Source: Pseudoalteromonas gelatinilytica (lineage in GTDB: Bacteria > Pseudomonadota > Gammaproteobacteria > Enterobacterales > Alteromonadaceae). From it: a stretch of DNA of 64,000 nucleotides. The notes under the pieces were generated by a model. It was not told where the DNA came from, did no database searches, and saw only the letters and a list, made by a program, of their open reading frames with translations. Where the stretch lies: positions 124,001-188,000 of the forward strand of contig NZ_LRRU01000022.1 in assembly GCF_001641615.1 (NCBI RefSeq), given 5' to 3'. Of this stretch, positions 1 through 10,879 are shown one piece after another (the stretch's first letter is position 1; each line of letters opens with the position of its first letter). A program made the translations under genes and the position numbers.

Positions 1-2042
1 AGGTTGGCATCGTTATCGTCAACAACCAGTACTTTTAGTGGTAATAACTTTTCATCACCTTGCTCAATATTATGCACCGGGTGATCAAGGCGGTAAGGCG
101 CAGCAAGTACCTCACATAATTTACGGTGGTTAAGCGGTTTGCTCAAGCAAGCATCTGCACCACTACCAACAAAGGCTTCACGCATATTATGCGAAACGGT
201 ATTGAGCATAATGTATAAATAATCAGTGACAGGGCGCACTGCTTTTACATAACTCTTCAGTTGCTGCATATCGTCGATTGTGGCGGTATGGCCAATAATA
301 CAAATATCGTAGCTGAAGTCTTTGTTGATCTCATTTAAGAAGCTTTCTTCATCCATGCAGGCGGTAACGCGAGTTTGCCATTCATGCAGTAGCGATAACG
401 TTGCTTGATGGGTATGCTCATGAGGCTCAAGATACAGAATACGTTTATTGATCAGTGATTGGGTCGGTAAGTCACTGGTAATTGAGTTACTTGGCGTTCT
501 GAATACGGCATTAAACGTAAAGCAGGTACCATTACCAGGTGCTGAGTTTAGAGTAATGCGGCCATTCATCGCTTCAACAATATGTTTAGTGATGATTAAA
601 CCAAGGCCTGTACCACCAAATTTACGGGTGATACTCGAGTCTGCTTGGCCAAATGGAGTAAATAGCGCATCTTGTTTATCCATTGGGATACCCACACCGG
701 TGTCGGTCACAGACACCAAAATAGAGGCGCGCTCTTCATCCAATAAACGGTAGCCAACATCAACCTTGATAGAGCCTTTTTCAGTAAACTTAATGGCATT
801 ACTTAACAGGTTGATCAAAATCTGTTTGAAGCGTGTCGGATCGCCAGTGAGGTTATCAGGCACTTGCGGGTGGATAAATATAGAGAGTTCAAGTTGCTTT
901 TCGTGAGCACTTGGCGCCAGTAAGGTTAGTACTTCGTTTATATTATCACGGAGCTGAAACTGCATTGATTCTAGTTCCATGGCACCGGCTTCTAATTTCG
1001 AAAAGTCGAGAATATCACTGATAATAGTCATTAAGCTGTTAGCCGAAAGCTCGATGGTATCGAGATAATCTTTTTGATGCTTATTTAGCGGAGTCTTATA
1101 AAGCTGGCGTGTAAAACCAATTACACCATTTAACGGTGTACGTAATTCGTGACTCATTTTAGCTAAGAAGTCAGATTTAACTCGGTTCGCATCTTGCGCG
1201 TCTTTTTTAGCAATACTTAACTGAATATTTTGGGTTTCGTATTGTTCGAGTGTTTCGCGATAATCTGAGGTTGCTTGGTCAATGTGTTTTTGCATCTCAT
1301 CACGTTGCATGACCATGGTTTCAGAAATGGTGTTTAAGCCTGCGCGTAGTAATTCAAACTCACCAAACATTTTTTGGTCAAGCCCCGTATCGACTTTACC
1401 TTCAATAAGCTTGTCGGTAGCTAGTACTAACTTATTAAGTGGCTGAATAAACATACGAGTCAATCTAAATGCTAGTACGGTCGCAAGTATTAGCGCCAGT
1501 AAAATTACCACGCCACTGACCAGTAAGGCTCGTTGCTGGCCAATAATGGCTTGTTGTTTATTGAGCATGATCACCACAGTACCTAGTGATGCTTGATAGC
1601 TGTGATGATTCCAAATCATGTCTTGGCGGCTATGATTAATTATCGCAGTAGAGAATGTTAGATAGTGCTCAGAATTTTGTACTTGAATGCCATCCATGCT
1701 GTTTGCATTGCTTTTGACAATTTCTTTGAATTCACTTTGGTATTTACTAAAAATCACCAACTCATTGTTTTCATCGAAAATAGCAATGGATTGGATAGCA
1801 GGGGAGTGTTTGTTATGTGTATGACTCACTAAGCGAGTTAATAAGGCTTTATCACGCTTTATTAAAGGCTGCTCAACGGCAATCGCGAGGGGCTCAATGA
1901 TAGTTACACCCTGCTGATATAAAATTTCATCGAGCTCAATGTAACGATTTATTGTAAAATAACCGCCCAGCAACAAGCCTATGATCACAGTCGGTATAAG
2001 TGTAAGGGTTAAGACTGAGTCACGTAAGCCAAATTTAGTCAT
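1..2042 (-). CDS. barA: BarA-type hybrid sensor histidine kinase (partial, C-terminus cut by window edge)
   Basis: Inner-membrane hybrid kinase that in gammaproteobacteria phosphorylates UvrY/GacA to control the Csr small RNAs. The start is the ATG at 2042 (MTKFGLRDSVLTL), followed by a transmembrane segment, a periplasmic stretch, a second membrane segment, HAMP and coiled coil. The phosphoacceptor motif SHELRTP lies near 1140-1155, with the His as codon 298, close to the E. coli position. A HATPase region and a degenerate receiver-like region follow. The canonical receiver begins at the very edge (KVLVVDDND), so its Asp and the HPt domain are outside the window. About 680 of roughly 920 residues are visible. 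It is divergent from rlmD, as in related genomes. Identity is based on architecture plus neighbours. Confidence 0.9.
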   Translation of the reverse strand, partial: MTKFGLRDSVLTLTLIPTVIIGLLLGGYFTINRYIELDEILYQQGVTIIEPLAIAVEQPLIKRDKALLTRLVSHTHNKHSPAIQSIAIFDENNELVIFSKYQSEFKEIVKSNANSMDGIQVQNSEHYLTFSTAIINHSRQDMIWNHHSYQASLGTVVIMLNKQQAIIGQQRALLVSGVVILLALILATVLAFRLTRMFIQPLNKLVLATDKLIEGKVDTGLDQKMFGEFELLRAGLNTISETMVMQRDEMQKHIDQATSDYRETLEQYETQNIQLSIAKKDAQDANRVKSDFLAKMSHELRTPLNGVIGFTRQLYKTPLNKHQKDYLDTIELSANSLMTIISDILDFSKLEAGAMELESMQFQLRDNINEVLTLLAPSAHEKQLELSIFIHPQVPDNLTGDPTRFKQILINLLSNAIKFTEKGSIKVDVGYRLLDEERASILVSVTDTGVGIPMDKQDALFTPFGQADSSITRKFGGTGLGLIITKHIVEAMNGRITLNSAPGNGTCFTFNAVFRTPSNSITSDLPTQSLINKRILYLEPHEHTHQATLSLLHEWQTRVTACMDEESFLNEINKDFSYDICIIGHTATIDDMQQLKSYVKAVRPVTDYLYIMLNTVSHNMREAFVGSGADACLSKPLNHRKLCEVLAAPYRLDHPVHNIEQGDEKLLPLKVLVVDDNDAN

Positions 2043-2122
2043 AAAGAATGTTGTTATCATTATTATCGTTGTTTAAGAGTATATACTTACTCCCGCTTTA
2101 TCAATAATTAAGGTGTTGCCCG

Positions 2123-3448
2123 ATGGCACAGATTTTCAAAGCCAAAAAAAAATCCGTTTCGCAAAAAATGCTAACCCTCAATGTCACAGCTATGGACCAC
2201 CAAGGACGAGGCGTTGCTAAGCAAGGAAATAAAGTCTGTTTTGTTAATGGTGCTTTACCGGGTGAAGAAGTAAAAGCCTTGTTGATTGAAGATAAAGCGC
2301 GCTTTGCCAGTGCAGATTGTAAAAAAGTGCTATCAGCCTCAGCGCATAGGGTTACTCCTTTTTGCCAGCATTATCAAGTGTGTGGTGGCTGTCAGTTACA
2401 ACACCTTGATGCAAAGCAGCAACTCGTTGAGAAGCAAGCAGCGGTGAGTCAGCTATTTAGTAAATTTGCTAAAGCCGATGACTTAAATTGGCAAGCACCT
2501 TTGCTCAGTGATGAGCATCATTATCGTCGCTCTGCGCGTATTGCTGTAATGCACGACAAAGCCGCCAAAAAAATGCGAGTGGGGTATCGAGCTCAAGGCT
2601 CTAAGCAACTGGTTAGCATTGAGAACTGTGATGTACTTACTGGCACTTTTAGAGATGTTTTTACGGTCTTTGATGTTCTTATCAACAGCCATTCAGGCCT
2701 GAGTAGTATTAGCCACTTACAATTATGCGAAGCTGATAATGCAGCCTTTGTGGTCATTAGGCACACGAAAGCTATTAATCAAGAGTTAAAAGCCATTGTC
2801 GTCGCGGCCTGTAATGAATATAGCTGGCGTGTTGTTTGGCAATCACAAAGCGGTGAAATTGATCACAGTGACCACCCTATGCCGTACTACCAGATACCAG
2901 GTTATGATTTACGCTTTGAATTTGGCCTTGAAAACTTTATTCAGGTTAACCCGCAAGTGAATCAAGCCATGTTGCATCAAGCAAAACAATGGTTAGATTT
3001 ACAAGGTCATGAGCAGGTACTGGATTTATTCTGTGGTATTGGTAACTTTTCATTATTGATTGCAAAGTATGCTAATTATGTTATTGGTGTTGAAGGGGTC
3101 GATTCTGCGGTTGCATTAGCAAAACAAAATGCGCAAACTAACTCATTGTCGAATACCGATTTTTATTGCTTTGATCTAACACAATCAATGCAATCAGCTG
3201 CTTGGTTTAGTGCCAAACTTGATGTGTTAGTGCTTGATCCATCACGTACTGGCGCAATGGCCATTTTAGAGCAGCTACCACTTACTCAGTTTAAAACGAT
3301 TTTATACGTCTCTTGTGATCCTGTTACTTTAGCCCGTGACAGTGCAATTATTCTACAAGCAGGCTTTAGCATTGAAAAAATTGGGCTTATGAATATGTTC
3401 CCACATACCGGGCATATTGAAACGATGGCGTTATTTCACAGGAGGTAA
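2123..3448 (+). CDS. rlmD: 23S rRNA (uracil-1939-C5)-methyltransferase RlmD
   Basis: SAM-dependent RNA methyltransferase that makes m5U1939 in 23S rRNA. The 441 residues match the family length. An N-terminal TRAM domain (about 15-70) is followed by an iron-sulfur cluster motif with C81, C87 and C90 and a fourth Cys at 169. The C-terminal Rossmann domain carries DLFCGIGNFSL and the catalytic Cys398 in YVSCDPVTLARD. The gene stands between divergent barA and relA, 7 bp from the relA start, so co-transcription with relA is likely. The relA Shine-Dalgarno lies inside its last codons. Confidence 0.95.
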   Translation: MAQIFKAKKKSVSQKMLTLNVTAMDHQGRGVAKQGNKVCFVNGALPGEEVKALLIEDKARFASADCKKVLSASAHRVTPFCQHYQVCGGCQLQHLDAKQQLVEKQAAVSQLFSKFAKADDLNWQAPLLSDEHHYRRSARIAVMHDKAAKKMRVGYRAQGSKQLVSIENCDVLTGTFRDVFTVFDVLINSHSGLSSISHLQLCEADNAAFVVIRHTKAINQELKAIVVAACNEYSWRVVWQSQSGEIDHSDHPMPYYQIPGYDLRFEFGLENFIQVNPQVNQAMLHQAKQWLDLQGHEQVLDLFCGIGNFSLLIAKYANYVIGVEGVDSAVALAKQNAQTNSLSNTDFYCFDLTQSMQSAAWFSAKLDVLVLDPSRTGAMAILEQLPLTQFKTILYVSCDPVTLARDSAIILQAGFSIEKIGLMNMFPHTGHIETMALFHRR

Positions 3449-3455
3449 AGCGCAC

Positions 3456-5615
3456 ATGGTAGCCACTAGACAGTCACATCAGCTAACAAAGCCGAGTGAT
3501 TTTGCCAGCCGTATCGAGCTGTTAGCGCTAACAGAAGACAAACATACCTTATTAGAGCAGGCTCACCAATTGTGCCTGCATTGCGATGATGCAAAACGTG
3601 AAAACACAGCCATTGAAATGGTGGAGATTTTAGCTGAGCTTAATTTAGATGCAGACTCGCTTGCGACAGCATTTTTAACGCCTTATTTTTTAGCTGAAAA
3701 AATCTCGATTGAGACAGTCACCGACAAGTTGGGCAATCACGTTGCATTATTACTAACAGGCGTAAGCCAAATGGCCACCATTAGTACCTTAGCCCATCAA
3801 GGCAAAGGTACAGTGCAAATCGATAATATCCGCCGTATGTTACTAGCCATGGTTGAAGATGTGCGCGCCGTGGTGATCAAACTGGCAGAACAGGTCTGCC
3901 ACTTACGTGATGTGAAAGACGCCAGTGAAGAAGAGCGCGTTATTGCCGCTAAAGAAACTCGCGATATTTTTGCACCCCTTGCTAACCGATTAGGCATTGG
4001 TCAGCTTAAATGGGAGCTTGAAGATCTTTCGTTCCGTTATCTGCACCCAGAGACTTATAAAAACATCGCCAAACAGCTGGATGATAAGCGCCTTGCTCGT
4101 GAAGCTTACATGGAAAACATGGTTGCTTTAGTCAAAGCACGCTTGGCTGAAGCAGGTATTGAAGGTGAGGTATATGGGCGACCAAAGCATATCTACAGCA
4201 TTTACAAAAAAATGGCGCAGAAGAACTACGAGTTCGATCAGCTTTTCGATATTCGCGCTATGCGCATTGTGGTAGAGCGCCTACAAGATTGTTATGCGGC
4301 GTTAGGTATTGTGCATACCAATTGGCGTCATTTAAATAAAGAATTTGATGATTACATAGCAACACCAAAGCAAAACGGTTATCAGTCGATTCATACCGTG
4401 GTATTTGGCCCTGAAGGTAAAACTGTCGAAATCCAAATTCGTACGAGCGACATGCATCAAGATGCAGAGCTGGGCGTTGCTGCGCACTGGATGTATAAAG
4501 AAGGTGCACTACCAGGGCGTGGTTCAGGCTATGAGCAAAAAATTAGTTGGTTACGTAAGTTACTGCAATGGCAAGAAGAGGTTGTTGATGGTAGTGACTT
4601 AGCTGAAGAGCTCAAAAACCAAGTTGTTGAAGACCGTGTTTATGTGTTCACGCCAAAAGGCGATATTTATGATTTGCCACTGGGCGCGACACCGCTTGAT
4701 TTTGCTTATTACATTCACTCAAATGTAGGGCACCGCTGTATTGGCGCAAAAGTGTTTGGCAAAATTGTGCCTTTCACTTACCAATTAAGTACTGGTGATC
4801 AGGTTGAAATTCTAACTCAAAAGCAGCCTAACCCAAGCCGTGATTGGTTAAACCCATCGCTTGGTTATATTAAATCATCACGAGCACGCTCTAAAATCCA
4901 TCATTGGTTTAAGCAGCTTGATCGGGATAAAAACTTAAGTGCTGGTAAAGAAATTCTTGAAACTGAGCTCCAAAAGTTAGATTTAACAACCAAAGATCTG
5001 GCGCCTGCAATCGAGCGCTTTAATTTACGCGGCCTTGAAGATTTGATGGTGGCAGTAGGCGCAGGTGATGTTCGCTTAAATCAGTTATTAAACTTTATTA
5101 GTGATCGTGATGATGACGAACCGCAAATTAAGTTTAAAAAGCCAAAAAGTGTCTCTGGTGATAAGAACGGCATTGTTGTTGATGGGGTAGGTAGCTTAAT
5201 GAGCCATGTTGCGAAGTGCTGCCGACCGGTGCCTGGCGATGAAATCATTGGCTATATCACCCAAGGGCGTGGTATTGCCGTTCACCGTGAAGATTGCGAT
5301 TCGTTTGAAAAGCTTAAGAATAATCATCCTGAGAGGGTGATATCGGTAAGTTGGTCAGATGATATCAATGGCTCTTACTCATTAACGATAAAAGTAGAAG
5401 CAACGGATCGTTCAGGGCTTATTCGAGATATCAGCTCAGTACTTGCCAATGAAAAAGTGAATGTGCTGAACATGAACGTTAACACGGTTGAAGATAAACA
5501 GCTTGCTCTGTTTTCAATGCAGGTAGAAGTGCATGACTTATCAAGTACCAACCGCTTATTGTCGAAGCTTCACCAAATAGAAGGTGTTCATGAAGCAAAG
5601 CGTGGTCATTCGTAA
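3456..5615 (+). CDS. relA: GTP pyrophosphokinase RelA (ribosome-associated (p)ppGpp synthetase)
   Basis: Makes (p)ppGpp from GTP/GDP and ATP when uncharged tRNA sits in the ribosomal A site. The start is ATG 3456 (MVATRQSHQ), because AGGAGGT lies at 3440-3446 and E. coli RelA begins the same way (MVA). An upstream in-frame ATG at 3417 lies inside rlmD and is less likely. The protein is 719 aa. The N-terminal hydrolase fold lacks the HD motif, as expected for a synthetase-only RelA. The synthetase domain is at about 238-350 (YGRPKHIYSIYKKM, NGYQSIHT, ELGVAAHW), TGS at about 394-455, a Cys-Cys zinc-finger region near 585 (VAKCCRPVPGD) and a C-terminal ACT/RRM. The stop overlaps the mazG start by one base. 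Confidence 0.96.
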   Translation: MVATRQSHQLTKPSDFASRIELLALTEDKHTLLEQAHQLCLHCDDAKRENTAIEMVEILAELNLDADSLATAFLTPYFLAEKISIETVTDKLGNHVALLLTGVSQMATISTLAHQGKGTVQIDNIRRMLLAMVEDVRAVVIKLAEQVCHLRDVKDASEEERVIAAKETRDIFAPLANRLGIGQLKWELEDLSFRYLHPETYKNIAKQLDDKRLAREAYMENMVALVKARLAEAGIEGEVYGRPKHIYSIYKKMAQKNYEFDQLFDIRAMRIVVERLQDCYAALGIVHTNWRHLNKEFDDYIATPKQNGYQSIHTVVFGPEGKTVEIQIRTSDMHQDAELGVAAHWMYKEGALPGRGSGYEQKISWLRKLLQWQEEVVDGSDLAEELKNQVVEDRVYVFTPKGDIYDLPLGATPLDFAYYIHSNVGHRCIGAKVFGKIVPFTYQLSTGDQVEILTQKQPNPSRDWLNPSLGYIKSSRARSKIHHWFKQLDRDKNLSAGKEILETELQKLDLTTKDLAPAIERFNLRGLEDLMVAVGAGDVRLNQLLNFISDRDDDEPQIKFKKPKSVSGDKNGIVVDGVGSLMSHVAKCCRPVPGDEIIGYITQGRGIAVHREDCDSFEKLKNNHPERVISVSWSDDINGSYSLTIKVEATDRSGLIRDISSVLANEKVNVLNMNVNTVEDKQLALFSMQVEVHDLSSTNRLLSKLHQIEGVHEAKRGHS

Positions 5616-6415
5616 TGGCAGATAAACACGCTATTGAGCAATCGCTTGCAATTATGGCCAAACTGCGGGACCCAGACTCTGGGTGCCCGTGGGATTTAAA
5701 GCAAGATTTTAAATCCATTGTGCCGCACACCCTTGAAGAGGCTTACGAAGTAGCAGACTGCATTGAAAAAGGTGAACTTACAGAGCTTAAAAGTGAGCTT
5801 GGTGATTTACTGTTTCAAGTTATTTTTTATGCTCAACTTGCTAAAGAGCAGGGCTTATTTGATTTTGCCGATGTGGCCAATACGCTTAATGAAAAACTAG
5901 TCCGTCGTCATCCCCACGTCTTTGCAGAGCAAAGTGAACTGTCGGATGCAGAGCTTTCAGCGCAGTGGCAAGCTATAAAAGCACAAGAGCGAGCAGAAAA
6001 ATCAGCCTCGCCACAAATGAGCCTGTGGCAAGACATTCCGGATGCAATGCCAGGTCTTTCAAAAGCGAAGAAGATTCAACAGCGCGTAGCAAGCCTTGGT
6101 TTTGATTGGCCAAGTTATCATGGTGCACTTGATAAAGTTGCTGAAGAAGTCGACGAAGTAAAAGAAGCGCTGGCTCATGATCCATACTCAGAGCACAGTG
6201 CAGAAGAGCTTGGCGATTTACTGTTTGCAACGGTAAATGTAGCCCGTCATATTAAGCGCGATCCAGAGCAATTATTACGAAGTGCCAATGCTAAGTTCGC
6301 GTCACGCTTCGAAAAAGTGGCTGCTTACCTAGATGAACGTGGCCAAAGTTTAGAAACGGCTAGCCTCGAAGAAATGGACAACGCATGGGAAGCCATTAAA
6401 AAGCAGGCAAACTAA
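5615..6415 (+). CDS. mazG: Nucleoside triphosphate pyrophosphohydrolase MazG
   Basis: Hydrolyses (d)NTPs to NMP plus pyrophosphate, and is linked in E. coli to moderating the stringent response. The 266 residues hold two MazG all-alpha repeats with the metal-binding pattern EExxE...ExxD. The first has E41, E42, E45 and ELGD at 61-64. The second begins near 175 (EEVDEVKEALAHD) and ends EELGD near 200. The start codon overlaps the relA stop (TAATG), so translation is coupled to RelA. Confidence 0.95.
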   Translation: MADKHAIEQSLAIMAKLRDPDSGCPWDLKQDFKSIVPHTLEEAYEVADCIEKGELTELKSELGDLLFQVIFYAQLAKEQGLFDFADVANTLNEKLVRRHPHVFAEQSELSDAELSAQWQAIKAQERAEKSASPQMSLWQDIPDAMPGLSKAKKIQQRVASLGFDWPSYHGALDKVAEEVDEVKEALAHDPYSEHSAEELGDLLFATVNVARHIKRDPEQLLRSANAKFASRFEKVAAYLDERGQSLETASLEEMDNAWEAIKKQAN

Positions 6416-6572
6416 GTCAGTAATGATACAGCTTGGGTACAGTGTAACCGAGCTCGTTTTTTGTGCACTTATTTGCTAATTTTATCTGGATTGATAGCAG
6501 CCCCTTTGCTATAATATCGCCCCGTCTTGATTCTATATTATTCCTTTTAATTCCTGATATTCTAGGGTTCGC

Positions 6573-8207
6573 ATGAGTACAAAATTTATCTTCGTAACTG
6601 GCGGGGTTGTTTCTTCGTTGGGTAAGGGTATTGCAGCAGCGTCATTAGCCGCTATTTTAGAAGCACGTGGTCTTAACGTGACTATTTTAAAGCTGGATCC
6701 TTACATTAACGTTGACCCAGGCACTATGAGCCCAATTCAGCACGGTGAAGTATTTGTAACTGAAGACGGTGCAGAGACTGACCTTGACTTAGGTCACTAT
6801 GAGCGTTTCATCCGTACCAAGATGACTAGCCGCAACAACTTCACACAAGGTCGTGTTTATGAAGATGTATTACGACGTGAGCGTCGTGGTGAGTACCTTG
6901 GTGCAACAATTCAGGTTATTCCACACATCACAAACGACATTAAGCAACGTGTATACGACGGTGCTGAAGGTCGCGATGTAGCAATCGTTGAAATTGGCGG
7001 TACAGTTGGTGACATCGAGTCACAACCTTTCTTAGAAGCAATTCGTCAGCTAGGCACTGAAATTGGCCGTGAGCGCGCTTTGTTTATCCACCTAACGCTT
7101 GTGCCATTCTTAGGCCCTGCAGGTGAAGTTAAAACTAAGCCAACTCAACACTCTGTAAAAGAATTACGTTCAATTGGTATCCAACCAGATATCTTAATCT
7201 GTCGTTCTGATCGTAAATTACCGAATAACGAGCGCGCGAAAATCGCACTTTTCACTAACGTTGAAGAGAAAGCTGTTATTTCATTACCAGACGTAGAAAG
7301 CATCTATAAGATCCCTGCGTTACTTAAGTCACAAGAATTAGATAACTTCGTATGTCGTCGTTTCTACCTTGAGTGTCCTGAAGCAGATTTATCTGAGTGG
7401 GAGCAAGTGTTATATCAAGAGTCTAATCCTACAGGTGAAGTGACAATTGGTATGGTTGGTAAGTACATCGAACTACCAGATGCATATAAATCAGTAAACG
7501 AAGCATTAAAGCATGCGGGTCTGAAAAACCGTTTAACAGTGAACATTGAATACGTTGATTCACAAGACTTAGAAAGCAAAGGTACAGAGTTACTGTCTCA
7601 CCTTGATGCTATCTTAGTACCAGGTGGCTTCGGCGGCCGTGGTGTTGAAGGTAAGATCTTAGCGGCTAAATATGCACGTGAAAATAAAGTTCCTTACTTA
7701 GGCATTTGTTTAGGTATGCAAGTAGCGCTTATTGAATATGCGCGAAACGTTGCAGGCCTTGAAGGTGCAAACTCAACTGAGTTTAACGCTAAATCAGCAC
7801 ACCCAGTTGTTGGTTTGATCACAGAATGGCAAGATGCTGATGGTAACGTTGAAGTGCGTGATGAGCAATCTGACCTAGGTGGTACTATGCGTTTAGGTGC
7901 TCAGAAGTGTCATTTAACACCGGGTTCTAAAGTAAGCGAAGTGTACGGTAGCGACGAGATTGTTGAGCGTCACCGTCACCGTTACGAAGTGAATAATCAC
8001 TACGTAGAGCAGCTTGAAAAAGCAGGTTTAAGTTTCACTGGTTTATCTGAAGATAAGAAACTAGTCGAAATTATTGAGAATAAAGATCACCCTTGGTTTA
8101 TTGCCGCGCAATTCCACCCGGAATTCACGTCAACACCACGTGATGGTCACCCGCTGTTTGAAGGGTTTGTTGCAGCTGCACACACTCACCAAAAAGCGTC
8201 ATCGTAA
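6573..8207 (+). CDS. pyrG: CTP synthase
   Basis: Converts UTP to CTP with ATP and glutamine; final step of de novo pyrimidine nucleotide synthesis. At 544 aa it is one shorter than E. coli PyrG. The amidoligase half starts MSTKFIFVTGGVVSSLGKGI with its P-loop. The glutaminase half carries GICLGMQ with nucleophile Cys379 (same number as E. coli) and a HPEF catalytic His/Glu near the C-terminus. A TATAAT hexamer lies at 6510-6515 upstream, with no convincing -35 at 17 bp spacing. pyrG is followed by eno, the usual gammaproteobacterial order. Confidence 0.97.
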   Translation: MSTKFIFVTGGVVSSLGKGIAAASLAAILEARGLNVTILKLDPYINVDPGTMSPIQHGEVFVTEDGAETDLDLGHYERFIRTKMTSRNNFTQGRVYEDVLRRERRGEYLGATIQVIPHITNDIKQRVYDGAEGRDVAIVEIGGTVGDIESQPFLEAIRQLGTEIGRERALFIHLTLVPFLGPAGEVKTKPTQHSVKELRSIGIQPDILICRSDRKLPNNERAKIALFTNVEEKAVISLPDVESIYKIPALLKSQELDNFVCRRFYLECPEADLSEWEQVLYQESNPTGEVTIGMVGKYIELPDAYKSVNEALKHAGLKNRLTVNIEYVDSQDLESKGTELLSHLDAILVPGGFGGRGVEGKILAAKYARENKVPYLGICLGMQVALIEYARNVAGLEGANSTEFNAKSAHPVVGLITEWQDADGNVEVRDEQSDLGGTMRLGAQKCHLTPGSKVSEVYGSDEIVERHRHRYEVNNHYVEQLEKAGLSFTGLSEDKKLVEIIENKDHPWFIAAQFHPEFTSTPRDGHPLFEGFVAAAHTHQKASS

Positions 8208-8211
8208 TTTA

Positions 8212-8247
8212 AATAGGCCGTGCTTTATGCACGGCTTATTTGTTTTA
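8212..8247 (+). terminator. Hairpin between pyrG and eno
   Basis: GCCGTGC (8218-8224), a five-base loop and GCACGGC are followed by a T-rich run, right after the pyrG stop. It is a plausible intrinsic terminator or attenuator; some read-through to eno is possible. Confidence 0.6.
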
Positions 8248-8320
8248 ATAAGCCAATGGCATTAAGGATAATTAATAAAATTGGCACAAACTCACCATTT
8301 TCGGGAAAAGAGGAATCAAG

Positions 8321-9619
<1,299 letters not shown>

Positions 9620-9642
9620 TCTGGCTTAGCTATCAAGACTCT

Positions 9643-9669
9643 AAAAAACCTCCTTCGGGAGGTTTTTTT
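9643..9669 (+). terminator. Intrinsic terminator after eno
   Basis: A perfect stem AAAAACCTCC / GGAGGTTTTT with a TTCG tetraloop, ending in a T run. Its right edge reaches the stop codon of the convergent mutH, so it can serve both strands. Confidence 0.9.
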
Positions 9670-10375
9670 ATAGCTGAAATTGTTGTTTTAGGATCTCGCC
9701 GGTGAAGCTTGTTTTTAGATAAAAGCCGCGAGGTAAGGTTTGTACTATTTGGCCATTCGGGCCAATCGCATCAGTCAGCGCTTTGCTATTGGCAGCTTTT
9801 GGCCTTATTTGCATTACATCACCTAAATGACCCGAAATTTCATCTACGCGACCAAGGGCGATTAGCTCCATTTGTTCTTCCCAATCACGCTGTAAAAGGG
9901 CATCTTGCTCTGCGCTTGGCTGCCATAAAAAGCCGCTGCCTATGGTACGGTGAAAAGGCAGTATTTCGCGTTCGCCTAAAATCGGTAACCATAAAACATG
10001 ATTTAATTTTTTACGAACCGTACTTTGCTGCCAAGTCATTCCTGTTACATTTAAAAGCGGCGTGACTGAAACAAAGGTTGTTTCGAGTGGTTTGCCTTTA
10101 AATGAAATCGGTAGCGTTTTTAACTCAATGCCTAATTCTTCAAAATCAGGTGTTGGCTTTGAACCGGCTGTTGCGCCAAGAACATATTCAATAAGTTGCC
10201 CAGTCCAGCCCTTTTCACGTAGTAAATCGTCAGGAGTTTTAAATTGATATTGCTCAGCTAATTGCCCTAAGGTGAGGCCGGCAATAGCATCAACACGTTG
10301 CATTAATTCGTTTACTGAGGCTGGTTTTATTGGTCGCATAAGGCGTTTATTTGATTGTCTAATTATCCCGTTCAT
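9668..10375 (-). CDS. mutH: DNA mismatch repair endonuclease MutH
   Basis: Nicks the unmethylated strand at hemimethylated GATC during methyl-directed mismatch repair. Catalytic residues D77, E84 and K86 are present in the block DFEELGIELKT. LGATAGSKP, PLETTFVSV, RKKLNHVLWLP and QIRPKAANSKALT are further family blocks. Length is 235 aa from ATG 10375 or 223 aa from ATG 10339 (MRPIKPASV); neither has a clear ribosome site, and the shorter form is closer to the E. coli 229 aa. Its presence implies Dam methylation in this organism. It converges on eno and diverges from rppH across a gap with DnaA boxes. Confidence 0.95.
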   Translation of the reverse strand: MNGIIRQSNKRLMRPIKPASVNELMQRVDAIAGLTLGQLAEQYQFKTPDDLLREKGWTGQLIEYVLGATAGSKPTPDFEELGIELKTLPISFKGKPLETTFVSVTPLLNVTGMTWQQSTVRKKLNHVLWLPILGEREILPFHRTIGSGFLWQPSAEQDALLQRDWEEQMELIALGRVDEISGHLGDVMQIRPKAANSKALTDAIGPNGQIVQTLPRGFYLKTSFTGEILKQQFQL

Positions 10376-10879
10376 GATAGCAAATACGCGCCTTAGTGGA
10401 TATCTTTGTGTTTGGGTGTTTTTTGCGCATGTTAAGTGTGAGCTAAAAATAACCAGTGTTACTTTTGATTGTTAAGCTCTAACTAGTTGATATTAAATTA
10501 ATTTAATGTTTTTATATGGTGTTTCCATTTCATTAATTAATCAGTTGTTTGTATAAATACAGATATATAAACATGTTTATCCACAGTTTCTGTGGAGAAA
10601 GTGGATATTTCAACGGTTGATTGTGGATTTGTTTGCAATTTAGGCATGGTTTATAAAAGTTATGCACAAGCTGTGGGTAAGCTGATAAAAATACGGTTGT
10701 AAATAGTTATTTTATTCAAACGCCGCATTTTTATAAAAATGACTTCGTAACACCTTGATTAAAAGCATTTGTTGAAAATTTTATTTTCAATCTAATTTAG
10801 GCTTCGGTGTAAAGTGTTTGCTGTATCGCAGGTTATGTGGAACAATCAATAAAAATCGACTTACAAATGAGGCACTAAG
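10376..10879. other. Long AT-rich gap between divergent mutH and rppH
   Basis: About 0.5 kb with no credible gene. It must hold the promoters of both genes. The middle part (10577-10680) carries a cluster of DnaA-box-like 9-mers, listed separately. I saw no GATC run of the kind found in gammaproteobacterial oriC. Confidence 0.7.
10577..10680. promoter_or_regulatory. Cluster of DnaA-box-like 9-mers
   Basis: Two perfect matches to TTATNCACA on the plus strand: TTATCCACA at 10577-10585 and TTATGCACA at 10660-10668. Two one-mismatch boxes lie on the minus strand: TGTGGAGAA at 10591-10599 and TGTGGGTAA at 10672-10680. Two weaker ones lie at 10600-10608 and 10622-10630. The boxes form two opposed pairs about 80 bp apart. 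This density suggests DnaA binding, for transcriptional control or titration; function is inferred. Confidence 0.55.

Noticed and set aside
448..753. 101-codon plus-strand open frame
   Set aside because: It lies antisense to barA coding sequence, which has clear kinase motifs on the minus strand.
10577..10680. Chromosomal replication origin
   Set aside because: The DnaA boxes are real, but no GATC cluster, no dnaA/dnaN/mnmG neighbourhood and no clear unwinding element are present.
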